Position numbers and translations under genes: made by a program
Notes under the pieces: generated by a model
Seen by the model: the letters and a program-made list of their open reading frames with translations, nothing else
The model's database searches: none
Told to the model about the DNA's origin: nothing
Source of the DNA: Taeniopygia guttata
Taxonomy: Eukaryota; Chordata; Aves; Passeriformes; Estrildidae
Reading direction: 5' to 3'
DNA: 64,000 nt
NCBI RefSeq assembly: GCF_048771995.1
Contig: NC_133043.1
Location: 10,868,501 to 10,932,500 of the forward strand
Part shown: positions 49,701-62,800 of the stretch, piece after piece
Numbering within the stretch: the first letter of the stretch is position 1
Layout of the letters: each line of letters opens with the position of its first letter

Positions 49701-49829
49701 GGGGATGCCAGAACAACTGCGTCCCGGGCTGCTGGTGCTGTCCCCCTGTCCTCCTGCCTCGCTCCCTGCCCGTTCCCTCGCTCCTCGGGCGGCTTCCGTG
49801 CCATCGCCGCAGTTCCCACGTCCCGTCCC

Positions 49830-50415
49830 ACTGTCCCCCGGTCCCGGTGTCCCCCCGGTCCTCCGGTCCCCGTCCCCCTGTCCCCGGTCTCTGTGTCCCC
49901 GGTCTCTGTGTCCCTGTCCCCGGTCTCTGTGCCCCCGTCCCCTGTCCCTGTCCCCGGTCTCTGTGCCCCTGTCCCTGTCCCCGGTCTCTGTGTCCCTGTC
50001 CCCTGTCCCTGTACCCGGTCTCTGTGTCCCTGTCCCCGGTCTCTGTGCCCCTGTCCCCTGTCCCTGTCCCCGGTCTCTGTGACCCCGTCACCTGTCCCTG
50101 TCCCCTGTCCCTGTCCCCGGTCTCTGTGTCCCTGTCCCCGGTCTCTGTGACCCCGTCCCCTGTCCCTGTCCCCTGTCCCTGTACCCGGTCTCTGTGTCCC
50201 TGTCCCCGGTCTCTGTGACCCCGTCCCTGTCCCCTGTCCCTGTCCCCGTCCCCTGTCCCTGTCCCCGGTCTCTGTGACCCCGTCCCGTGTCCCTGTCCCC
50301 GTCCCCTGTCCCTGTCCCCGGTCTCTGTGTCCCTGTCCCCTGTCCCCGGTCTCTGTGACCCCGTCCCGTGTCCCTGTCCCCGTCCCCTGTCCCTGTCCCC
50401 GGTCTCTCTGTCCCC
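49830..50415. repeat. G-rich minisatellite upstream of RAB11FIP4
   Basis: Irregular tandem array of CCCCGGTCTCTGTG, ACCCCGTC and CCCTGTCCCTGTCC modules. The G-rich strand is the minus strand, the template strand for RAB11FIP4. The array ends about 300 bp before the start codon. It resembles the COIL intron array in using CCCTGTCCC-type modules, but the longer units differ. Confidence 0.9.
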
Positions 50416-50671
50416 GTCCCGCCCGGCCCCGCCGGGGCCTCCCTGCTGCCCGCGGCGCCCCCTGGCGGCGGCCGCGCCTCCCTCAGCGCCATCCTCCAGC
50501 TCTGCCCTATTGTTCTCCCGCCCGTCGCTCCCTCCCTCCCTCCGCCGGGGCTCGCGTCCTCCCTCCGCTCTCCTCCATCCCTCCCTCCATCCCTTTCTCC
50601 TCCTTCTCGCCGTCGCTCCCGCCCCGCTCCCCGGAGCTGATGTCACGCACCCGCTGAAGGCGCGGGCGATC

Positions 50672-50713
50672 ATGGCTGCTGCGGCCGCGGCCGTGCCGCC
50701 GGCCTCCAGCTAA
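50672..50713 (+). CDS. Upstream ORF of RAB11FIP4 (13 codons), stop overlapping the first main ATG
   Basis: ATGGCTGCTGCGG begins a short Ala-rich frame (MAAAAAAVPPASS) that ends in TAA at 50711-50713. The last A of this stop is the first base of the ATG at 50713, so the junction is TAATG. It is in a different frame from the main protein. If the mRNA starts upstream, ribosomes would meet it first; this may modulate translation. Function is inferred only. Confidence 0.4.
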   Translation: MAAAAAAVPPASS

Positions 50714-50856
50714 TGCCCGCGATGGAGCCGGCCAGCCTGCTGCGGTTCCTGCGGAAGCTCAAGGAGGTTTTCGATGTGTGCGATGAGGATGCGGACGGCT
50801 TCATCCGAGTGGAGCACTTCGTCGCCCTGGGGCTGCAGTTCGGCCAAGGGGATGAG
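50713..50856 (+). CDS. RAB11FIP4: RAB11FIP4, first coding exon (class II Rab11-FIP), gene continues beyond the window
   Basis: RAB11FIP4 is a Rab11/Arf effector acting on recycling endosomes and in cytokinesis. Only exon 1 is here: MPAMEPASLLRFLRKLKEVF, then DVCDEDADGFIRVEHFVALG and LQFGQGDE, followed by a GTGAGT donor at 50857. Human RAB11FIP4 has LLRSVRRLREVFEVC and ALGLRFGQGEE at the same place and also ends this exon in phase 0. The start may be 50713 or the second ATG at 50722. The EF-hand loop D24-H35 has Asp at positions 1, 3 and 5 and Gly at 6, but His at 12, so calcium binding may be weak. RAB11FIP3 is a less good match (FVQFATVYG in that position). The next exon, expected to begin VEKLVKYLD, was not found. 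Confidence 0.88.
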
Positions 50857-53800
50857 GTGAGTGCGGCGGCTCCCGGCCCCCACGCAACTTTCACCTGCTG
50901 TGAGTGCCCCGACCCCGCCCGGGCCGCCCGTCCCCGCCCGTCCTCACCGCGGCTCCGTGCCTGCGGGAGCCCCAGCTTCGTGCCCAGGGCAGCCCGGTCC
51001 GCTCCTTTCGGTGTGGCTCGGGCTCCCTCCGTTCACCGGGGGGTCCCAGAGCTCTCCCCTTGGCGGCCTGGAGCCCCTTCCCTCAGGGCCGCCAGCCGCC
51101 TTCCCCCTTTCCGCGGAGCCCTCCGCAAAGACAGCCCGGCTCCGTCTGTCCCCAGGGAGCATCCCCCATCCCTCGGGGCAGCCTTGACCGCTCGGCTACA
51201 GGGAGCGGCCGCTGTTCCTTTCGAGGAGTGCTTTTTATTCCGGGCTCTGCCCGTCCTGGCCGAGCTGGGCTCGGTGGGGCACCGGGAGCGGCGGCAGTGC
51301 GGTGCCGGCGGTGTCTGGATAGCGAGGGAAGCACCTGCCCGGGAGCCCCAAAACCCGGGGATGGGCTGGGGGAGCTTGGGCTCCGTTCATCCCTGCCTCC
51401 CTCCAGCCCTTTGGTGACACAGCGTAAATCTGGAGTCGCGCCACCGGTCTCGGCGGAGCGTTGCGTCAGTGGGACCGGTGTAAATCGTGACATCAGTGAG
51501 ATGGCAGTGGGATTCGGGCCAGAGGCAGTGAGGGCAACGCCATGCGCTGGTTGGAAACAGTTCCCTTCCGTGATTCCATCCAGGGCTGCAGCTCCAGCGA
51601 AATGAACCAGCAAGAAACGCTTTCCTCGGAGAGCTCTCGGGATGTTACACTGTACTGTTCAATGCCTCACCATGTGCCCCAGCAACTTTGGGTGCCAGGG
51701 GGAGGAGTGAAGTTGGGACTACAATGGGGTTCAAAAAAAGTGTCAAACAACCTTTTAGACTACAATAAAACAAATTAATGTGAGGAGCTAATGAAACGGT
51801 GGTTTATAGAGGGATGCCAAAGAGGAAGCAAAGCCAGAGTGAATTCAAGTAATTGTTGGAGCGAATAGCATATTTCTAGCTTGCCACTTGTAATGAAACA
51901 CATCTTGTGAATTAAATCAGGAAATCAGTAGACAGAAGGCTTATTACTTACAGATAGTCACAGGTCTTAAACATTTTCTTAATGAGAAGCTTCAGTTTGT
52001 GGTTTTAACAAGCAAAATAAGTAGAAATGAGTAACTGTAACAAGTTTTATTGATTTGGGGTTTATTTGTCTCTTGTATAATTTTATAGAAACTAACAGAA
52101 GTATTTTTAAATCCTTATTGCCAGATAAACTGCATCCAAATTGCTTTTTGTGTTTATTTGGAGGCAGAGCAGTGGCTTTCTTGTGCAGCACTGAGGAAGA
52201 CTGACAACATTCCACTGGCTGTTTTGCAGTAGGATGACACTGATGGTCATAACAATCCTTTTTGGTTTCAGAAACTTTCAGGTTGCAAGAGTGGAGTGGG
52301 TGTTCTGTGAGATGCTACAGAGGGTTTGGGTGATGATCGCATAAGCTCAGAGTGAATTGGAGTATATGAGCAGAAAAATATTTAAATGGAGAGAAAGAGA
52401 AAGCTGGAAATTCCAGTAAAGACAGCACTAGAAAAGTACCAGTTGTCAGTGATAGTTTCAGGATGGGCTGCCTTGCTGGGTGGGCACGTGAGAGAGTGCC
52501 AGTGGTGAGAAATGCTTGCTTCCTATTTCATTCAGTTGTAACTGGCAGTGTTTCATAAAATGTTTGTAAAACTGGGACAGAGAAGTTTTTTCTTCCTATC
52601 TTATCTACCTATATATCATGCCTCTTTATTTATCAGTGTTACAATATAACTTTTTCTGGTTTACTTCCCCGTGCCCAGTGAAGTTGGTGCTGGAAGTCCC
52701 TTGACTTCAAAGGAGCAGCTGAGTGAATGGGATTTGTAAATCACCAAAAGAGGTTTGCTAGTGAAATGCAGAATCAGTTTTCCAAGTGCGGATTTACTCC
52801 AGAGCAACCACTGCAGGTGAAATATTCTAGTTTAAAGGCTTGTTAAAAATTAACTTTTTGTGTGATGAATCACAGTTATATTCGGAGATGGGGAGAATAT
52901 ACTCTCCCAAGTAACACAGTGCTTTCTACCTTGCATCTGCAGGAACCTACCAAGTTCTGTGTGAAAGTGCATCTCATGAAATTAAACTGAGGAGACACAG
53001 GGAGCAGATCCCTTTAACACATTAGAACATATATACTGTCAATGAAAATTAATTATATTTTTGATTATGCTAAAATTCTTGGGCTTCATCCACCTGGGCT
53101 CCCTCTACAGTCAAAAGAAATTTTTCCATTGGCATAAATGAAAGATTGATTTACCCTCATGTGCAATCAAATATAAACAGAATATTATTCTGTTTATAGA
53201 GTTCATCTAGCCACAGGAAGGGTCCTATTTTGTAGCACTGTGTACTGAGTAATTCTGATATTTACCAACAGTAGCCTGGGATCATGTCTATGAAATGAGG
53301 GAGTATCTGTCCCTTCAGTTGTCATGAAGGGCACACAGATTTCCATCTCTTCTCTACCTCCTTAGAGCCACCACCATCCAAAGTTTGAAGTCTACAAATT
53401 CTTAATACTAACTTCAGTAGGGTTTGTAGGGCATTTAGCCTTTTCTGGGTTCTTTCTTCTTCTTCTTCTTTCTGTTTCCTTTTTCTTTCTTGTGTGTGGT
53501 GTGTAGTCAACATGCTGAATTTTATTATTCCTGAAAGATAACAACTCTCTGAAAACTGCCCCAAGGCAAAATCGTTGCAGCAAGGCAGCAGCATTCCCTT
53601 CAAGCAAAGCACTCCTTACCCACACAGTCAAAATAATAAACTGTAATGTTTCTGGTTAACTTTTTTTTTTTCTATTTTATTTTAATGGGCTTTTGAAACC
53701 TCTGCTTCAAATAGGTTCTAGCAAGTTTGCTTGCAAGCTTTTGCTTCGCCCTGCAAAGAGTGTGGTTCAACTAGAGGACAAAAGGATTTGATTGTATTGA

Positions 53801-56800
53801 TTTAGCAGAGCCGGGAACAGAACCAGGTCTCTAAATTCCTGAATTTAGAGCAGACCTGACTGGCTGGCAAGCACTGCTTGCATATGCAAACAGCTGTGGA
53901 ACTTTTACTTTTAGGCAGTTGGGCATTCTGGCCTCTGTTCATCCCATCTGACTGTGGCCATCTAACTGAGGTGTCTCCATCAGTCTTTCTCCGTGGACAT
54001 TGATGAGCAATTGAGCACTTAGAGGCTGTAACAGGACCAAAGGATGAAATAAATCCCTCAGAGATGCTTCTTTGTCTCCTGGACAACAGAAACTCCTAGC
54101 TGAGAATTCTGCTTCTGTGCTTGGGTCTGAATTTCCTTGTCAATGGGGTGTTTGCCGTAGAAATCTGAAGAAAGACACCAAGGGCTGTTTCCAAAGCGAC
54201 CTGACGGGATGGCATGTGCTCACTAGCTAAAGAAACACTTCACATAACACTGAGAAATGCCAAGAGTCGCTCACCATCTGGTTCCCTTTCACTGGGAAAA
54301 GAGTTGCAGTACAGTCAAGTGTCTGGGAGCATTGTGAGTGACACCTTCGGCAAGCCCCAGTTCTGGCAGCGGATTGTGTGAATGTGTATTTCAGGGTAGT
54401 GCCAGTTGATGTTTCATTATGCCAGATTCTACTTAAACTCCACACTCAGTTTTCAGCAACAAGTGAAGCAAGCTGTGCACGTTGACAACTTCTTTCTGAC
54501 GCAGGTAAACACCTTTTGGAGGTGCAAACCATGCAGGTGCTCACACAGTCATTTTTGTCATGGTGAGATCTGCTCATTGACTTGAAGCAGTGTCATAATT
54601 GAAAGGGAGCTTTAGCAGCTAATAAAATGTAAAGGCCAATATCAATTATTCACATGAGTGGACAGTAACTCACTTAAAGCCAATGGTTTACTAGTGGTGC
54701 AGAACAGAAATAGCCGAAAGTGAGTTCACATATTTCTCATGAACTTCTTGAACTCATGAATTTCATGAGTTTTTCATGAACTCATGAATTTCTTAGATGG
54801 AAATTTCTGGCCCAAAAGAACTGTTACAGGGAGATGTTTGTTGACAATCATCTTTGTCAGTTTCAATCATCAGCCCCATTCAGGGCTGAAGTTAAAGGCA
54901 TCAACCCCAAGTGCTGTCCCAGCAGTGGATTGTGGCTGTGGCTGGGTTTAATGGCACTCCTGGTGCTTCCTTTTGACTTGCTATCAGACGCCTCCCAGGA
55001 GCTGAGGCTGTCATGCTCCAAACAGCCCTTCTGCTGTAACCACTCCAGAAGTAGCTTTTTCCTGTAATTTCAGGACTGTGATTTCACTGCCTGATAATCC
55101 AGAGTATTTCTGAGGAGTCTGGGTGAATTTCAGGCTCCTGGCTGTAATGTTGCAGCTCAGAGTTGCACCCAGAAATTGAAGGAATCAAAATTCCTGTCAG
55201 TGTGCGCAGTGACAGAATAGCTCATACCTTCTTGATAATGTGAGTCTGCAGCCATGAGAAGAAGAGACTTTGGCACTGAAATGTGGAAGCAAAAGGGTGT
55301 TATCAAGTGATACTGCCATTCTTATAAGGGCATACTTCTTTTCCTGGAAATAATTGCTGAAAGAAAAAATAAAATATTTGCCTAGACAGTATCAAGGATA
55401 CAAAGAGCAGTCCCATGTGACAGTGTTTTCTAGGCAGCAGCAAGGCTGCCATGCATTCAGATTCTTTTAAACTCTGTTTGCTAATGACCCAGATGTTTAA
55501 TGTTATTTACAGTGACTGGAAAAAAATAGAGTTCTGAAGTGGAACAGTGGGGTACTCAGTTTATGGATTAGTCAAGGTACAGCCACTGTAGCTCCCTAAT
55601 TCAATACAAACTAGCAGTGAATATGTTTAAAATAGCCTTTTGGTAAATGCTGAAACTAAGCATGTATTTCTAAACAGCTGACATAAAGCAAGCTTGGTAT
55701 TTAGTGCTAATGAAACGTTTGCCAAAGCAGTGGTGGAGAGAGGAGCTGTAGGTTTGCTGTGCACTCATGAGTTTAATTCGTTATGTAATGTTTGCATTTC
55801 AAAGGTAAGAACTCTGAGGGGTACAGCAAGAATTGATGCATGTACAGCTAAGAATTCATTATTCCTGTGTTTTGCAATACAAGTCAGTGATCTGAAACAG
55901 TAAATTCTTAATGCCTGAAGGAAAGGCAATCAATTTTGATAGTAATTCTTGATATTTAAATGACTGTGTTTTATCACTACCTCAATGTTTGAATTTAGCA
56001 CAGGGACAGTGATATTGTATTGACATATCATTAAATGCAAAAGTGAAAAAATGCATGAATGAAGCATAGAAGGCAGTACAGTATGGAAAGTAGCACGTGT
56101 AAGTGATGTGCCAAAACATTTAGCTGCCTGGCAGGGCCAGATATTTTCTATGTAAATTTTTCTCCCTGCATCCTGATTCAGTCCATGCTGTTAAGTTGTA
56201 AAATTGGTGTTCTTTGTCTGTGATATGCCTGCATGTTCTCCAGAAATTTGCTCTTGCAAATCCTATGGAGGATTTCAGATTTCTCACATGTATTGATTTT
56301 ATTCCTTTAATATGATTAAGCTCTGAAAAGCAAATTAAAATTGCTGGAAGGCAGGGTAGTCTTGGAGGGAGAACAAGCCACTGCCATCTAGTATTGTTGG
56401 GGGTGCTCCCCAATACAAAATTTTTTTTTTGCTTCTAAATTGCATTGTTACGTGCAGTTTAGCACAATTGACTCATACTCAGCAGCAGTGCTTTTGTAGC
56501 AATGAAGTGGAAACAAATAAAAGGCCTTATAATGTTTAATGCTTTTATTCTCTGTGCAGTAGACAGTATAGTTTCCTATTAATTTTATCTGATTTTAACA
56601 CTGATATTCAGAAACATTTTAAAATCCTTGATCTGATTTTTGCATCAGACTGTCTGCTCAGGAGTTCTAGCAGTTCTTAAAATATGCAGTATTTGGGAAC
56701 ACACGTGATCTCAGACCTAGATCCTGGCACAGGCTGCTGAGTAAACACTCATCCCTGAACATGCTTCACTCAGTGCAGGCTGTGATTAAGCACATAAATG

Positions 56801-59800
56801 ATAAAAGAGAGTGTCAGACACAATCACTACTACTCCAACATAAGGTTTCACATCAGCAGTGTGAGTGTAAACCAAGCACTGTATTCAAGATACAACTGAA
56901 GGGCCTCACTTAGAGAGAATGCAAGTGTTTCTGTAGAGTTATGTGTGCTGGTTTCACGTTTTGTGTGCAGTTAAAATCATAAATAGCAGGCTCCTTCCTG
57001 TTCCAGTTCATAAGGATGTTCAGCCTCAGAATGAGAGACAGGACTGAACTGTGAGGTCAAAGTACAACAAGGGAAACGGGGTCGATGCACAGGACACAAA
57101 ATGCAGGCACTGGAAAAATTTCAGTGTACTCCTTGGATTTGAAAGCTGCTTTGAGAGTTGAGTTTGGGTGAAGCATTATGGCTTTAGGGGGTCAAGTGAA
57201 AAGCTTAGAAATGGGTGAGACTTTTCTCTGAGAGGATTCCTGAAATTAGAAGGAAGGGTACTGGAATGGTGTGCTCTGGAATACAGAGAATATTGGCCTG
57301 GTGAGATGAGGGGTGTTTCAGAGTGATCTACATTTCAGCACTTATAGATGTGTTTTTTCAAGTATTCCATAACATCACATATACATCTGCTTTGTCACAC
57401 TTGGTTTTTTCTCCTTTGGGGGACATTCTGGTGGTGTTCCATCACCTCCAGAGGAGCTGTCCCTCCCCAGTGGGATCCAGATGGATTCTGGAACATAGGA
57501 TGTTATTTTCCAGTGGCACTTCTGTTGTTATGATAAAATATCCAAACAAACATGCAAACAGCTTTGTCCATGTGTTTGCATGGTATTAATAGATTTGAGA
57601 AACTGTCCTAAAAATATTGGTGTCTTTGCTAGTTTAGTAGTAAGTGATTATATGGGCAGTTTTAAGCCTAATATATAGGATGTGTATGTTGGGATATGTT
57701 GCTAAGGCCACTTTTCTGTGTTGTAACCTACTGGGAACAGTAGAAACCTGTAGGAGAATTTTGCTGCACACTTTATGCAGATTCTTTAACAGTTGCTTTA
57801 TGAGTCTGGCACATTGTTTTTGCCTTAAAGAGGTAAGAATGTAATTAACTTCACTTTTTGGGGTTTTTTATAAGTATGATATCTTGATGGATTTCATTTG
57901 AAGCTAGCTTTTTACTGACAAAATTTAAATCGGAATACTTGGCAAACAACAAGTCAAAATGCTCCAAACATAAAATTTTGTTCAAAACAAAGCATTTTTC
58001 TGTTTTCTTCTGAGAAACATGAAAAAGAATAAATGGGTTTGATTTCCTTTACTTGGTAAGAAAGCTGAAAAATCAATTTTTTACCAAGTTATGTATTGAA
58101 CAAGTGCAGAGATTTGTGAATGTTGGAGGAAGGAAAAATATGTTGTTCAATTTTCTGCCTAATGGAGTTGTGTTACCCAGGTTGCAGTTGACCAGAGCTG
58201 TGGGGAAAATAAAGCAACAGGTAAAGCAAAACCATGAATAATGCCAAGCAATGTAAGAGACTAGACAATGTAATCTGCACGAAAAGAAAATCAGTGAGTT
58301 TGTGCAGGAAGTAGGAACAGCTTTAAAGTGTGGTACGAGAGAATTTAGGATTATGGTCCATGACTGTTTGTTTGTTTGGCTATGATTCATTTATTGCAGT
58401 CAGACATGGGGGAAACTTGTGAATTTTAGCCTCCAGCATGAAGAGTGAATTGTGTGTTTCATTCCTCAGTTCTCTCTGGGATTGCTTGAAAATAAAGAAT
58501 TGAGGAGTGCTTTGGGACACATCTTCAAAGGAGCTTTGATAATGCCAGTTTTGCTTTTCCTGCTGAGCAATTACAAGGCCTGGAAGTTTCCACTGAGGAA
58601 AACTGCATCTTGCTTCCTCCCCTGGGAATTGAATGCTCTTGGCCAAACACAAACTCCTCTCTACACGGTCAGCTGTATCTCACTGGAAAGTGCTGTGATA
58701 TTTGCTTCCAATCAGACATTTGGATGTGGCTTGTTTAGAGAGAGAATGAAATTGGTTTGAGCAGTCTGCTGTTGGCAGCTGTCATTTGAGCAGGTCTAAA
58801 TTTGAAGGTGAATGCATCTGTAACTGCCAGTGTGACTTTGGGGGTGGCAGATTATGATCTTTATCAATAGTCTGTCACCTCTCTTGTGTCCTGTAGTCAC
58901 CTTGACTGGTGACTCTGCCAGTACTCAAGAGGATTTCTGGACTGTCACCCAGATTGGAAGCTTTGGCTCTAACTGAGCCCACAATGTCTTTCCATGGGGG
59001 AAAAGACAATTTGCTATGTACAGAGAATTCGGCACAGGTCAAGTTACTGTTGTGGTTCAAATGCTGGCAGATGCAGATCATTTGTTTCTTGATTTAGATA
59101 CTCACACACATAACCTCTGGAAAAGATCAAATATTCACAAATTTCTTGCATTCTGTCAAAGGTCATGGCACATGTGATTTCTCTTACTGTATTTTTCTTG
59201 TACTCTTGGCCTCACTACTGCCAACTGCACTTCTTTTCCCCCTGTGGCATTCTAAATATGTTTTCAGAAGCCCGACAACCCTGGTGTGTGGAAGTATCCT
59301 CATGGTACTCCTGTCTGGTTCTCCCTGAGTGGGTGGTAGAGGTTGGTGATGCTCTGTATCAGCTGTTTCTTTGGGGTGGGCACTGAATATTCGTTCATTG
59401 GCACCAAATTGGGGCCAAATTGCTGCTTTCAGTCTGCTGCCTGGGGCCACAGAGTGGTTTGAGGAGGAGGACACCAGGCAGCAGGGATATTTAATTCAGG
59501 AGGATCGATGGTGCCTCAAGGGAGGCATCATGAACAGAGTGGGCAATCCCCACTGTCACTGCAGCATCACAGCTCTGCCTGGGCACTGATTTTGCTGGAG
59601 AATGTCTAAAGTAATATTTGTTGTTCTGGCCTCACTGTGTTATTCTCTGGATTTATTCCTTCCATCTCCAGGGACAGCTTCAGTTCTGGACTCACCATGG
59701 CTTGTGCTTTTCAGTGGGTGCTCCTGTTTAAGTGAGGGTGATTGTTAAGCTCTGGTTGTTGCAGCAGAATAGCACCTGTTTGGAAGGGAAGGGAGCTTTG

Positions 59801-62800
59801 GAGGGATTGGTCTAAGTGGTCGTAAACACAAATGATTTACACAACATTTCAGGTGAAAAGCTTGCTTGATTGAGTTGGTGGCATAATGTGGCTATAAATT
59901 GCCTTTGGGTTTATTGCAGTTGGCTGCTGCAGCGAGTCTTTAGCAATACATTCTGTTTGATGGCACTGCTCCTATTTCAGTGCCTGACACTGCTTGCATT
60001 TTGTAGATGTTGCACTGTTCTGTGGAGCTGCTTCCCTGGATTTGTGGTACAGGGTAAAGAGAATAGGAGGGTAGATTCCTCCCATAGCAAGAAATTGGTG
60101 ATGTCTCTATTTTAGGGAAGAAGGGTAAAGAGACACATTTCAGATCCCTTTTTACAGGGGCGGGGGGAGTTGCCATGGATAACAGTTGTGAAACATTAGG
60201 CCTGATTTTTACATCACACCACACCTGCCACCCCCTGCCCTGTTTGACTTTGTTTTGGAAGGACCATGAGCATCAGGTTCGTCTTCCAGACTTCTGGATG
60301 GCACGGGATGCTGAACAGACACTGGCAGTTACTCTTTTTGGCATCCAGAGATGTTTCCTGAGCCCACAGGGACACCAGGCTGAGCACCCTGTGCAGAGTA
60401 AAGCTGCAGATCTGGCCTTTTGGGAGCAGTGATTTTGGATAAAGAGGTGTGTTCTCGGAGTCCTTTGAAGTGCCACTGAAGTGGAACCTCACTGAGCTGG
60501 TGCCTCCCTTCCCTTTTCACATGTGTAAGTGCTTTACAGCTCACAGTGCCTTAGAAAGTTGTGTCATACATTGAATAACACGTGTGCCTGTCACAGAAGG
60601 TACTTCTTTCATTAACCAAATACTATTTCCACTTTAATTTCTCTTCTTTGTCCCCTGTGTTCTCTCTCCGACTCTTGCTGCTGGTAGAAACATTCCCATT
60701 TTACAATTAGTCTGTCAGTCATCACTCCGGCTTAACTTTGGTGAACCTGCTGTCAGTAGCACTGTGCCACCATCAGCTCCAACCCGTGGTTTCCCTAAAC
60801 CAGTTGGGCAGAAGGATCTCATAGGGAAGGGGGAAGCAGGATGTTCCCTTCAAAAGGATTGCAAACATATGGACAGCTGTGAGTGAATGTAGAGGAAATA
60901 CTGGTGAAGTGCACCCTGTGAAACAGGGTGTCACTGTTTGAGGGAGTACCTGTGTGTATCTTAATACCCACAAGCAGGAATTGATTTCTAGGAGTAAACT
61001 GCCAGCCTGGAATGGAAATGGATTTTAAGACCCAAAGCGTGTGCTCAGTGCACACTGTAATTAGATTGTGATTGCAATTTCAGCACAGTACTGAACTTCA
61101 ACCTTTTAAAAACTCCAGCTTTCTTCACAAGCTTATGGAGCTATTTATGATATCAGTGATGGACTCAAGGAATACCACAGCTATCAAATGGAGAGGAAAG
61201 GAAAGGCTGTCAAAAGATTAAATTCGATAGCATTTTAAATGTTACCCCCTACACTGTATTTAATGATTCTCTAGTTCTGCTAAAACTCAGTGGCTCTAAA
61301 ATACTCCAGTCATTTTTGAAAATGTGATTTTATTTCCCCAAGTACAGCAGAGACTTAGTAGATTTGGCCCTAGGAAAAGACTCAGGAGGTGCTAGACACA
61401 ATAATGCATTGCTCTCCACAGAGCAATTTCCCCCTCTGTCAGAACTGGCTGTTGGGCTTTCTGTTATTAATGAGGGAGTTATAGTTCCTCTTTAGGAGAG
61501 GTTTCCGTGTTATCTGCTGCTTGGCACTTCAGACACTCTTACTAAAGAACTGATGTGATTCCCATGAAGATTTTGTGCACTCTCTGTTAAATGGGTCACT
61601 CCATGCCAGATAACATGAGCAATGTCTGCACCACTTCTTGGGACCAGCAAGGAAAGCAGGCTTAGTACAGGCTGTGTGTCAGCACTGCTTGAAAGGAAAA
61701 CCCCACACAATTTTAAAATATTCATCTTTGCTCAACTAATATGACCAAAATAAAATAATAAAATAAAATATACTGGGTTTTTTTTGGTGCCAGATTAATA
61801 GATTTAGGTCACATACTGTAAATGAGTGTGACTCAGCTGTGTGAATAAATCAGTTCACTTGATTGTGGGATGAATTTACACTTTCAAAGCTTTTAATAGG
61901 TAATGAATATTCAGGCTATCACATGGTAGGAGATCTGAAAAAAGGCTTATATTCTAGCAGACCTGGCTCTCAGTCAGCAAGTGTTACAAAAAGAGTGTCT
62001 TGGAGTGGTAGAGAGCAGTGCTGCTCTCATCCCTGCTTTTTTCCTCTTTGCTGTTGCTAATAGGAATGCAAGAGTGTGATACACCAAACATGCAACTGGA
62101 GGCTTTAGAAGACAGGTTTTACCATGCTGTATTGAGCTTGTTGTCCTGTTTTCATCATTTGTGGACATCAGATGGAGTTGAACAGGCGTTAGATGGGGAT
62201 TTGAAATCTCCCAGTAGCTTGCAGAGCAGCCTGGGAGCAGTTGCTCACCCCAGCCCTGTAGGCAGGGAGGCAGCACCAGGCTCCGTTTTAATTTAGGGGA
62301 AAAGGCAGCAGTAACGGGAAGTATTTGATGGAGCACTTACCAACTAAGTTCATGCTGAAGAAAGTGGCTCCCCTGGGTTCTTCTGAACCAACACAAGGTT
62401 TGAGGTGGTAAAACCCTGTTTCAGTGAGAGTCATGACATTGATTTCCACTGTAGAGCCCTGTTCATGCAGGAACAGACAAGAAATGCATGACTTTCCTGG
62501 GCCCTTTTGAGAAACTCAGCATCCTGTAATAATTCATATTTTTTTTAGTTTTTAAAATACTATTCTCAAGAGTGGTGGGGAAGGGAAATAAAGCTGCTGG
62601 TGCAAAGTTTCCCAAGTTAAGAATAGCCTACAACACGACTATGAAGTGTTTTACATTTGATATTTTTGCTTGCAGTAGAGATTTCTTGCCAGAGCTCTCT
62701 GTGGAATTAGTTTGAAAATCTGAGTTCAAGGTAGCTGGATAAGAAAAAAGGATTTGGCAGTTCTGTGAAAATCTTTAATCAAAAAGGGTCTATACAGCAC

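Larger units (their letters stand above)
49700..51420 (+). promoter_or_regulatory. CpG island of RAB11FIP4
   Basis: Very GC-rich, CpG-rich sequence encloses the minisatellite, the presumed promoter and 5' UTR, exon 1 and the start of intron 1. The long open frames across it reflect base composition rather than extra genes. Confidence 0.6.

Noticed and set aside
49642-50673. Long open frames of Asp-Arg-Gly-Thr or Pro-Val-Ser-Leu repeats on both strands
   Set aside because: These come from the minisatellite upstream of RAB11FIP4. Open frames in several frames at once are typical of stop-poor GC-rich repeats.
50713-50856. Assignment to RAB11FIP3
   Set aside because: The match to human RAB11FIP4 (REVFEVC, ALGLRFGQGEE) is much closer than to RAB11FIP3, which reads FVQFATVYG in that region.
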